Positions 12,516-22,129 of a stretch of 64,000 nucleotides of DNA are shown one piece after another. Source of the DNA: Heterobilharzia americana (lineage: Eukaryota; Platyhelminthes; Trematoda; Strigeidida; Schistosomatidae). Where the stretch lies: assembly GCA_944470555.2 (NCBI GenBank), contig OX104130.1, positions 620,001-684,000 of the forward strand. The letters are read 5' to 3'. Numbering within the stretch: position 1 is the stretch's first letter; every line of letters begins with the position of its first letter. The notes under the pieces were generated by a model that saw only the letters and a list, made by a program, of their open reading frames with translations, made no database searches and was not told the DNA's origin. A program made the position numbers and the translations under genes.

Positions 12516-13439
12516 CGATCGTACCGCAATCATAGAATCCCCACGGAATGAACTGGCAACCAACCTCCCACTTGGCCCACCAGATGTACAGCGGACGGTT
12601 GGGTGGACTAATTGTACCGGAATTCACCGAAAACCTGGAACCACCTCGAAAGACCTGAAAGTGGGCACAAAGAAACGAATTGGTTTACACTGGCTTGTAA
12701 GAAGATGTTGTACATTGATGGTTGGATTATATGTCACTTCTCAAACCGTCACGCTTTCCTCTTATGGGTTGAGCCTAGATCCTCTCACATGTTCACTGAA
12801 CTGCCTCTGGATGCAGCCCAAGTGATTCTTGCCCTTTTTAAGTAAAGGAATCGAGACTAGAGCACCCAACTTTGAGTAGGTTCTATGGGAATATCAGGAA
12901 TCTTGTGATAACACCTACTATTGTGATGACATAGAAGGGTTACGAGTGCTAGGTGCGTTGCAATTATCACAAGATTTAAGGTTGTGACCCTGTAAGGCAG
13001 GAGGATCCCCTCCAACCAAAGGAGCCTTCAGTTCTGTGTCAGTGAGTGCCAACTTGTGCTGAGCGTCATGCGGTATGTGTGCCACCTCACAGTTTCCAGG
13101 GTTAATAACTTCTTTTGAAGGGTTGGAGTGAGATGGGGCTGCCTTTAAAGTAGGTCATCTGTCTTCACTTCTGCCTTCACATCATAGCTTCCCATCATTT
13201 GTGGAGGGAAAAGTTTCAGAAGAAACCTCCAGAGACAACTTATCTGTGTAACTTAAGGGCCGGGAATGCCCTACCACTGGACCTGTCGAAACACCGCTAA
13301 GGTATCACTTCTATTTGGGCGCGTGAGACTTCATCCGACCTCAACGAGGTGGTTGAGCATACGCTTTGATAGCCATTTCATCAACTTGCTAACAAACTCA
13401 CTCCTAATACCCTCAACTTGTTGATGAGGTAGTTATGGT
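12516..13439. other. No gene recognised; short coding-like stretch
   Basis: Frames at 12,612-12,845 have a coding-like composition, but I cannot assign them to a family and they are probably debris of an unrecognised element. The rest (12,850-13,439) has no visible feature. Confidence 0.3.
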
Positions 13440-13910
13440 TAGCGTGGTCGAAAGCCTCGAAAAGTTGGAGCATTAGAAAACCAATCCTTGTCTGAAAGGT
13501 GACGCAGACCCTCTAGAAAATGTTCAGAGGGCAGCCACTAGTATGATCCTTGCGATGAACAGCCTCACCTATGAAGACCGACTTAAGGAGCCGAGCCCCT
13601 TCACTTTGTCCGACCGCAGACAGAGGGAGAACTTATCATGGCATACAGGATTCTAAGAAGTGACTTTGGACCTGACCTGTCTTCTCTTTTACTTCCTACC
13701 AGGTCGGAACACCTCAGAGGATATAGCAGGAGATTACAAAAGCAAAGAACGAACATAGTCTCCACAGGGTACTAGTTCTCGCGTCGAGTAATCAACGCCT
13801 GGAACCGACTCCCAGAAGAAGTGGTGCCCACATCATCAATTGACCCGTTCAAATGATGATTGGACAAGCACAGAAATCTGCTGGAAAAGCGTTAATATAG
13901 ACTCCCAGCT
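13440..13910 (+). mobile_element. CR1-like LINE C-terminal fragment
   Basis: The translation contains NVQRAATSMILAMNSLTYED followed by a DRLKE-like stretch, then SDRRQRENL and, after frameshifts, a segment like LPTRSEHLRGYSRRLQKQRT. This is the typical region after the reverse transcriptase in CR1/Jockey-type elements (VQRRATKMI...YEeRL...LxxRRxRGDLI). It is separate from the copy ending near 11,660 because that copy already carries its own C-terminus. Confidence 0.65.
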
Positions 13911-14522
13911 TCCTACCCAAAACAATAAATCTTAACAAGTCTGAATGATATAGCATAGCTACACTTGTCTATTTGGATAGCAGGTTGGTAATACATGAAT
14001 ATCCTTCCTTAAATCACTGTTGCTGGGATGCATAGAAGCCAAGCATTATCCGATAGTTGTGTAGGCCGTCGTGAATTTAAGGCATAATAACTTTAGAAGT
14101 TGTTGATAGAAGAGCCCCGTACCTGAATTTCATCGACTCACTTAGTTGACCATCCATGAGGATTAATGAAATTTGACCAATCTTCTCCAGTAAAAGCGTT
14201 GCGTTACGGCTTCAGGAAGATGAATGCTTACTATTTGTTTTTATTCTTATGCAGCTATTCATTTTGACACCTACCAAGTTATAATTTGTTCCAGGCAGTA
14301 GACAATATCTGTTTATCTAGAAAGCTCCCAGGATTGCCCATTCCAGAGTGATATTCTCATTGAACAACCGTTTTCCTGAAATAACCATGGTGCTAGAAAG
14401 TGATCTTAATCATCTGATTTTTTTCCTTCATGGCGAAAACAGAAGAATGCAGTGCAAAATTTGTTTTGATTGACCAGAGTTGTTAGTTGAAGGGCGAATT
14501 TTTGAACCCACCCCCATTTCAG
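13911..14522. other. Upstream region of the PA2G4-like gene
   Basis: No repeat or coding segment is recognised. It should contain the promoter or outron of the PA2G4-like gene. No TATA box or initiator can be called with confidence. Confidence 0.35.
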
Positions 14523-14523
14523 A
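14508..14523 (+). promoter_or_regulatory. 3' splice acceptor 9 nt before the PA2G4 start codon
   Basis: A pyrimidine-rich tract ending in cccccatttcag (AG at 14,521-14,522) lies only 9 nt before the ATG at 14,532. It is either the acceptor of a 5' UTR intron or a spliced-leader trans-splicing site, which flatworms are known to use. No donor upstream was identified. Confidence 0.5.
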
Positions 14524-16122
14524 TTCCTGGCATGTCTGACCAAGAAAGTGATGCTGAACAGGACGTTCTTGATGACACTGTTGTTAATAAGTACAAAATG
14601 GCAGCAGAGGTTACCAACGGTAAGTGTGACAAACAATGTTTTTTTATGTGGTCATTTACCAGCGGTATTGTTGGAGTTGATTGGCCTTTGTGTCGATGGT
14701 GCTCGCATTGTGGAGCTATGTGAATTGGGGATAAGCGAATAAATGAGAAAGTATCCCAACTATTTAAAAAAGAAAAAGAAATGAAAAAAGGTACCAGACC
14801 GAGTGTCTTAACGTAAATTTAAGGCATTGCTTTCCCTACTGCAATTAGCTTGAATAATATAATATGTCATTACGCTCCTATTGAGAGTGAGGAAAACGAC
14901 CCTACTGAGGTTAAGAATGGAGACCTGGTTAAAATGTAAATCATGTTCACCTTTGACCGTTTTTAGTAATGTTGGTGCGCATATCGATGGCTATGCTGCA
15001 ATAGCTGGGCACACTTTGGTCGTTGGGGCCTCTCAGGTAAAGTTCGCCTTCATCTCAACATTTTTCTCTAGGACAATAAAGTTACTGGTCGAAAAGCAGA
15101 TGTCATAATTGCTGCTCATACTGCTGCAGAAGCAGTATTGCGGTCGCTGAGGCCAAGCATTGAGGTTTGAAAGTATCATAATTATATTCCACATTTACAG
15201 AATTCAAGAGCCTCAGAAATTGTCGGGAAGGCTACTGTGGATTTCAACTGTCATCCTGTGGAAGGTAAAATGCTTCCAGACTTCACACTTTTCTCCAGGG
15301 ACTCAATGTCATCAAATGAAAAGAATGATTTATGATGCAGAAAAAAGCATAATATTCAGCCCTACAGATGAGCAAAAAAAGACAGTTGAAAAATGCACTT
15401 TCGACACAAATGATGTGTGGAATATAGACATAATGGTATCCACAGGTGACGGAAAACCCGAGAGCATAAAGCCCGGACGACATTGTACAAAAAGAACGAA
15501 ACTTTATATCAGCTCAAGATGAAGGCTTCGCGTCGTTAGTAAAGTAATACTTACGAATTATGGTTTTAGAAATATATAGTGAAATTGCAAACAAGTTCTT
15601 GGCGTACCCTTTCAATATTCGGTAAGTTCAGTCGTTAAAATATATGTCCATCAGTGCCCTGGATGATATCCGGAAAGCTCGACTTGGTATAACTGAGTGT
15701 GTGAAGCATGATGTTATCCAGCCGCTCTCCGTGTACTGTGAAAAAGACGGTAAGAACTAATACTTTTAATATTGGATGTTTTAGATGAACTTGTTGCTCA
15801 ATTCCGATATACTGTCCTGCTCATGCCTAATGGTCCTATGAAGGTTACTGGACTACCCTTTGACCCCTCCTTGTACAAATCTGAGTTAAAAGTTAAGGAT
15901 CAAGACATCAGGGTATGTAGTCAGTTCTTCCTAACATTGTTCTAGGAGTTACTCGCCCAACCTGTTAAAATTCAGAGCAAGAAAAGAAGTCAAAACCAGA
16001 ATCTGGGACGTAAACACGGTATAATGAATCCTGTTTGTAATACTGACTTATCTTTCGCAATAAAAGCGGTTGTCAAAAGTAACAGCTTTTCAGGTAGCAT
16101 CAAGCATATGGCTTTCAAATAA
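14523..16122 (+). CDS. PA2G4: PA2G4/EBP1-like protein, 11 exons with tiny introns
   Basis: This protein belongs to the proliferation-associated 2G4 (EBP1) family, a pita-bread fold related to methionine aminopeptidase type 2 but without catalysis. In other animals it binds ribosomes and RNA. Coding exons are 14,532-14,619, 14,663-14,790, 14,824-14,935, 14,967-15,036, 15,072-15,164, 15,201-15,264, 15,299-15,534, 15,570-15,621, 15,655-15,749, 15,785-15,912 and 15,946-16,122. Family landmarks are VVNKYKM near the start, KKEKEMKKG, HIDGYAAIAGHT, VTGRKADVI, PTDEQKK, VLLMPNGPMKVTG and LYKSEL. Introns are 31-43 bp with GT-AG ends. All phases agree only if one base is restored in the G run at about 14,729 and one in the A run at about 15,468; the restored length is about 414 residues against about 394 in human. 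The C-terminus lacks the long lysine run of the human protein and could extend by further splicing. Confidence 0.93.
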
Positions 16123-17050
16123 CTCGGCTGACGAAATGAACATTCAAATCTCATTCATTCCTTACCCTCTGTGGCCGATGGTCAGATCATGCAAAGAAAC
16201 CATGTGCATGCGATAACGTAGAATACTGCGGGAACTAATACTCAGCCACTTCAAATCTTACATCCGTATAGCTGAGTAGTGTTTTAAGAGCAGACCGGTG
16301 TGTTTAAGTTGCTATATATCTTTTAAGCCTGAGATTCCTTGTGGACCATTTGAATATCGAGCGTCCATCTGTGCCATCCGTTGGTAGAAAATTCGTATAC
16401 AGTATGTGTGGTTAGTTAAAATATGGCTGCCGGCTTCGATTTATGATTGGTTGTGGTATTTAACTAATTAGGCACCGAGTAATTGTATCTTTTGCCATAT
16501 TTCATCTCAAAATTCGCATGATGGTTTTAATTCTGGCACTTATTTGGTTGTAGACTTTGTACATCAGTGCAAAAATTCGGGAGACGTGTCAACGATAGAA
16601 TAAATGCGAATAATTCTTTACAATTGGAGTTTAGGTTGTGTAGAATGAGTTGGCAGAAACTGTTTCCTGCACCGTGAAAGTGGCATATCATGTTAAAGGT
16701 TTCATACATTACTAATCCATGCTAGTCGAGTAGCTAGCAATATCGCATCAGTCCTACCTCTATTTTGATCTTATTTTTGATAAGTACAAGACAAGAAATA
16801 CAGGGTTAACATCTGGCGTAGGAAATAGAGAGTATGTATACACTTTGTCAACTTACATCAACGATTTCCGAAGGTTTATAAGCTCCGCGCTGAAATTGGC
16901 GTGGTAAGCAACTGAAATCGAAAAGCGGAAATGTTTTCATTTTGTTTGGAGACAACAACGTGCTTGTGGTGTGAAGTCATTGCAGACAAATCTTGTCAGA
17001 AAAATTTGGTGCTCGCTACCGAGGTTAAATGATCCACGAAGGTATGAATG
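16123..17050. other. Downstream of PA2G4; nothing recognised
   Basis: This is A+T-rich sequence with no recognised feature. It holds the 3' UTR and polyadenylation region of the PA2G4-like gene and then reaches the first assembly gap. Confidence 0.4.
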
Positions 17051-17550
17051 NNNNNNNNNNNNNNNNNNNNNNNNNNNNNNNNNNNNNNNNNNNNNNNNNN
17101 NNNNNNNNNNNNNNNNNNNNNNNNNNNNNNNNNNNNNNNNNNNNNNNNNNNNNNNNNNNNNNNNNNNNNNNNNNNNNNNNNNNNNNNNNNNNNNNNNNNN
17201 NNNNNNNNNNNNNNNNNNNNNNNNNNNNNNNNNNNNNNNNNNNNNNNNNNNNNNNNNNNNNNNNNNNNNNNNNNNNNNNNNNNNNNNNNNNNNNNNNNNN
17301 NNNNNNNNNNNNNNNNNNNNNNNNNNNNNNNNNNNNNNNNNNNNNNNNNNNNNNNNNNNNNNNNNNNNNNNNNNNNNNNNNNNNNNNNNNNNNNNNNNNN
17401 NNNNNNNNNNNNNNNNNNNNNNNNNNNNNNNNNNNNNNNNNNNNNNNNNNNNNNNNNNNNNNNNNNNNNNNNNNNNNNNNNNNNNNNNNNNNNNNNNNNN
17501 NNNNNNNNNNNNNNNNNNNNNNNNNNNNNNNNNNNNNNNNNNNNNNNNNN
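17051..17550. other. Assembly gap of 500 N
   Basis: Exactly 500 N, a conventional scaffold spacer. The true distance and content are unknown, so adjacency of the left 17 kb to the rest depends on scaffolding. Confidence 0.99.
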
Positions 17551-17764
17551 TTAAACCAAACTGACAGGCGTTCAATCTCAGAAGCCTATATAATAAATAA
17601 ATGCAAAAAAACAAGGTAAAAAGCCAAATAGATTGGAAATATAACAGTTTCCTCTCGTCATTATTCACTTCTATGTTGGTAACAAAAAAGTTAAGGTTTT
17701 GGTCCTATGCAGATGCATTGATATTGCCTGAATATTTATTGCCACAATTCACTTGATTACTTGA

Positions 17765-17885
17765 AGTTCAAGTTTCAGTGGGAACAACATCACTCACTGA
17801 GTTGCAAGTAGATCCAGCTGACGAGTCCAAAATGGGACGAAACGCGCCTCCTGGATTCTACTGCTTGCCACAATCAATTAAATTA
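17765..17885 (+). ncRNA. Hammerhead ribozyme in SINE-like repeat (best copy)
   Basis: A type I hammerhead arrangement can be read on the plus strand. Stem I 5' strand atccag (17,812-17,817) is followed by core CTGACGA (17,818-17,824), stem II GTCC / GGAC with a six-base loop (17,825-17,838), core GAAA (17,839-17,842), a very short stem III, cleavage triplet CTC ending at 17,850, and stem I 3' strand ctggat (17,851-17,856). Outer stem I extends through gcaagtag with ctac-tgcttgc. The one defect is a C-C mismatch at the second stem III pair (17,843 with 17,848), and the triplet is CTC where GTC is usual. The tRNA-like head of the unit is missing or decayed. Schistosome Sm-alpha repeats are known to carry this ribozyme. 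Confidence 0.8.
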
Positions 17886-17889
17886 TAGA

Positions 17890-18310
17890 AGCTGTTATGC
17901 TGAAGAAATAGAATCAACCAGCAAGGATCCATAATGCGCTACGATTTCATACAAGTTGGAATGAATGATGAAAACGTATGTTTAGCGCTGACAAAATATA
18001 TTTTTCACTGATCAAAGATGCAACAGTTAGCGACACAAATGCGAAGTAATTCAACTCGATAATGACAGTTTAAAATTCGGTAGATGAATCAATCAGTTTT
18101 TCTTTTCTTCTAAAACCTTTCGGTAAATTTGTGATATAAATTAAGTTAGTCTAATTTTAGTCTAATAAATTTATGTGACAGGAAAACGATGATACAGTGG
18201 TAGTGAGTATAATTCCATATTAGGTTCTTTTATTTAGCACAGTGTTAATCAACTATACTCGAAACATCACTATCATTACCAAATAAACTAATGCAATATG
18301 CGATCTAATG
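17890..18310. other. A+T-rich, nothing recognised
   Basis: No coding potential or named repeat is visible between the hammerhead repeat and the LINE-B remnant. Confidence 0.4.
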
Positions 18311-18319
18311 AACTATTAG

Positions 18320-18995
18320 TAATATCCGTTGGGCATATTGACCGTTTCACCTACCTGAGAAATCGGATCAGCCTTGGTGGGTGAGTCACCGACGACAGCT
18401 CTGTACAGACAAAAAAGAACTCACTTGCCCTTTACCAACTCAAACCATTTATAGCGCCATAGTGAAATACAATTGTCTGTTACAGGTCAAGTGTACTGCG
18501 CAGTGGTTCATTCTTTTCTACTCTTCGGTTATGAAGCATAATTATTAAAGGTAGAAGATATAAGAAGGCTTCAGGTGTTCGATCACTGTCACTTTTGTGT
18601 CAAAGGCTACAACCATATATGGTTGTAGAACCATCAAGTCAGAAACTTAGAAGTCAAACGTAGAGTTTTGGACAGAAGAGGAAAGTCAGTTGATGAGATT
18701 GCTACCCTATATCGAACCAGACGACTAGGACATGTGTTGTGTTAGGTCTCCCTAGTCACTTTTTACTTTGTCGCGCAATGTTAGCTGAAGTAATTTTAGG
18801 CTAGAAAAGGTTAGAGGCGATCATACTGAAATATATGGCAACCCTCCATGAGGTCTTTGACTATTGATATGAGCAGCGAAGGGTAATGTAGACATGTGGG
18901 ATGAGGTTGAAGTGGTAATCTAAGTCGGTAATTGGATACGCTACGTGATACGGATTAGAATCGAGGTCAGTGGCACAAATGTATCTACACATTAC
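18320..18995 (+). mobile_element. LINE-B remnant (3' part)
   Basis: The translation in shifting frames follows the LINE-B C-terminal region. A DHFTYL-like start is followed by an ARIQK-like stretch, a YCAV(R/H)S-like stretch, a Gly-Tyr-Glu position (CETW degraded) and the 3' untranslated end near 18,990. Heavily decayed and older than the copies at 22 and 54 kb. Confidence 0.7.
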
Positions 18996-19339
18996 CTTCA
19001 TCTGATTATTCATGTTGAATTTGATTATTGTCTTATTCCTCCTTGTTATTCTTTCAACGAATTTCTACCACGTCTGCCTGCTTTCGTCATTATCACTTAA
19101 TGCATGCTCATTTGATGTGCTGATATATGTTGTGACCTGGACAGTTAAGCAGATGACCAATGTCTCATATTTATATTATCTATCACTACTTATATCCATA
19201 TGTGACAGGCAACAGACAAAGAACCTCAGTATCAGCTTTTTCAGAGTTATAGATTTCCATGATTGATAAATACTGTAAAGCACTGGAACTGATTATATTC
19301 TGCATCCTTTAAACTGCAACAGGAATAATAGTCCACGTA

Positions 19340-19512
19340 CGATAGCTGTTGACAACTTCAATATGATCCACGTAGATCGCTGAAAGTTCACAACATCTTC
19401 GACTGACTTAACTTTCTTCCTCTTGAGCTCTTTGCTCAGCCACAACATGGCTAACACGGTGATCCAACCATACGCCAGCAATGCTACGAAGACATCTAAG
19501 GTCAAAAAACCG
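19340..19512 (-). mobile_element. LINE-B-like remnant, minus
   Basis: On the minus strand one frame gives DLRCLRSIAGVWLDHRVS and, after a one-base shift, SVEDVVNFQR. These match the region after the reverse transcriptase in RTE-type elements (DHRCLRSIAR.W.DHRVSN ... VDEVVNLHRLRWLGHV). The hydrophobic open frame at this place is an artefact of another frame. Confidence 0.6.
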
Positions 19513-19595
19513 TAGTCCTGTTTAGATTAGATTCTCAAAGACTATTGGTGGAGAGCGGACGAATGTGCAAGAAGATATTGAGTTAAAACCTTGAA

Positions 19596-19598
<3 letters not shown>

Positions 19599-19635
<37 letters not shown>
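19599..19635. repeat. (AT)n microsatellite
   Basis: About 37 bp of uninterrupted alternating A and T. Confidence 0.97.
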
Positions 19636-19638
<3 letters not shown>

Positions 19639-19639
19639 A

Positions 19640-21083
19640 TACTCAGGACAACTATGAGCATCGTTGCCTATGAATGTTCAAATCTTTTTCCGAAACGACT
19701 GGATTTTAGCATTCGTCGATTGAGAACTAGTATTCAGTCACAAAACACCGGTAGGAGGTGCCAATCTTGAATACAGAATAACCCCGTTAAACTTTTCAAT
19801 GTTCACGATCTTGTAGAAAAAAGAGGAAAATACTCCAGCAAGTTGACACAGAATAAATAACTCACATTGGATTCCAATCTACCAAAAAAAATAGGGCGAA
19901 AATCTCGATAATATCAACCTTTATTACCCCTTAAGGATTTTTTGATGTATTCATATTTAATCTGAAATGCATATCAAGAATTCATTAAGGGGAGATTAGC
20001 GATGAAATCATATTTTAATTAGGGGCATCCTTAAAAAAACATTTTATTGTTTTCGAAAATTGGACGAAAACAAACATAACTCTCACCTACCAATAGTATT
20101 AAAATTAATTCACGTTTCTGTAGGAATATTTGTTTCAAATAATTTTCTCCACTTGTTCTGACGCTTTGTTTACCTAGTTAAAACATGAAATCAAAAATAT
20201 TTTTCGACAGTTACTTTAACTACTTGCAAGTAGTTAGATTTGTATGAGTGAAGAAAAAAAGGGTTTGTATCTTCACATACTGTGAATGGATACGATTCAC
20301 AAACCATCGGAAGACACCTGATATTTTAAGGGATTCTGAACTATTGACTGTATGCTTCACTAGTAAGGGTGAGGAAACTGAACTAAATACTGTTGTAGAA
20401 TATGATCGTGTCTCAGAAAATCTGTTTTCCTGGGAATACACCCCTTACTACCAAGATATAGTCGAACTGCATTATTTTATATTAGTGTCATAGATTGTTT
20501 ATTTCTTTAGGTTGACATTTAGACATTTGTTGTTGTGAGCAAAAATCATCCTACCAATGACAATAATGATTGCTACAAATATATGACAGTCAGTTGTTGA
20601 TGATTGGCCAACTTGCCACCAGTAAATTCGTTTGTACTCGTACTTGCCTGTTACCAATCACAATCTCAGTGGTAACCGATTGAGACAAGGAACCAATTCG
20701 CCTAGTCTGTGAACATATCATAACAATGCTGACTCAGATCGAAACACTGAGTGACCTGCAACTAAATCACCTTTATATCAATGATATAAAAAGAACCAAG
20801 TAAGCTATGCAGCTAATTTGGTGAAATGTGGTTGCAAAAACCTAATCACTATGAGTCACAGGGCTACAAATGATCAATGATGTTAGATCAGATATCCTGT
20901 CTATAATCGTTGACATACATTTATCATCACAAAGGAAAATAGGAGGTCTGTTATAGCAAAACACAATAAAAGAATGATGAACCAACGGTGATGAGTTAAA
21001 AAGGTATCTATACCATCAAAGATTGTTTCAAATTACGCAGCCAAATTTATCTTCTGAATAATATATCCCACAAAATTCTTCTA

Positions 21084-21160
<77 letters not shown>

Positions 21161-22129
21161 GAACAAGATTTTTTTGATCCTTAACAACTCTTAGGAAGAA
21201 TGAAGATGAATTAAGAATAAAGATTTCAATGAACAAATTCGTTTCCAGTGTATACAAGAATATTAATATTTGATAATCAATAACAGTCAGTAGCGTTCGT
21301 GGCTATAAAATAGTGCAGGAACAATAACTACGTATGAGATATGAACTGGAAAGTTTAAGAATGAGGAAGTAAATAAGGAAAGGGAAGGAAAAAGTTGTTT
21401 CTGGACACACAATTCCGGTTGTTGCATATGGCCAAAGTTTCAGTGACCTACTCGCACACCCTTTGGAAGACTTTTGTACTTTGTTGACTAGCGCAAAAAA
21501 ACATCTTTTGGAGCTGTCTGTCTATAGTCAACCAAGTGTTGTAATATGGAGGAGTTTCCTGATCTGAATTGGCCCATACTGAGACGTGTGGGCATTGACG
21601 TTTGACAATCTGTATCTAGGTACGGTCTGCATGTCTAGATCCCCAGGATCAGGTGAATTGATATATAAACACATTGCAGTGGCAGGCAGTGACAGTTTGA
21701 TCCTTGCACACACGTTCACTACTATTCGGTGACGAATTTAACTGATTTGCAGAGACCCCGAAAAAATGTCCTCTGGACAACCTTAAGTTTGTGTGTAACT
21801 ACATCATCGGCTGAATCTCCATTTAATTTTTCTTCTTCACACTGATAGGAAGTAGGCTTACGGGCAACACTCCAATGCAGATATCCTTCCATGAAACTCT
21901 TTCACTATCTATTCGCGATGAACGTGTGTGATAGAAATTGAACATCATTATTTAAAGCATCAAGAGCCCAAATCTTCCGCACTCGAGTGGAAAGAAAACG
22001 GAAAAAATTTCTTCTTCGACTGATGAAAACACAGCTATAAACGTTTATCAACTGTCTATTACATGAAAAATTTTGATAAATCGATCTCTTGAGCGTTCAA
22101 TTATATCTTCTTGTTCACAATACATCGAG
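19640..22129. other. A+T-rich stretch with no recognised gene
   Basis: I see no exon of PI4KA, no retroelement motif and no RNA gene, apart from the (AT)n run listed separately. The 21,380-21,780 segment is less A+T-rich and could be an old repeat, but nothing specific is recognised. Confidence 0.35.
21088..21157. repeat. (AT)n microsatellite, about 70 bp
   Basis: Uninterrupted alternating T and A, the longest AT run of the window together with that at 51.85 kb. It can fold on itself and is likely length-variable. Confidence 0.97.

Noticed and set aside
16937..17668. Long open frames crossing the N run
   Set aside because: They are open only because N is not read as stop; the flanking residues show no gene. 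The same applies at 53,470-54,220.
19293..19505. Hydrophobic minus-strand frame that could be read as a membrane protein
   Set aside because: Other frames of the same strand match the C-terminal region of RTE-type LINEs in two frameshifted pieces, so the hydrophobic frame is accidental.
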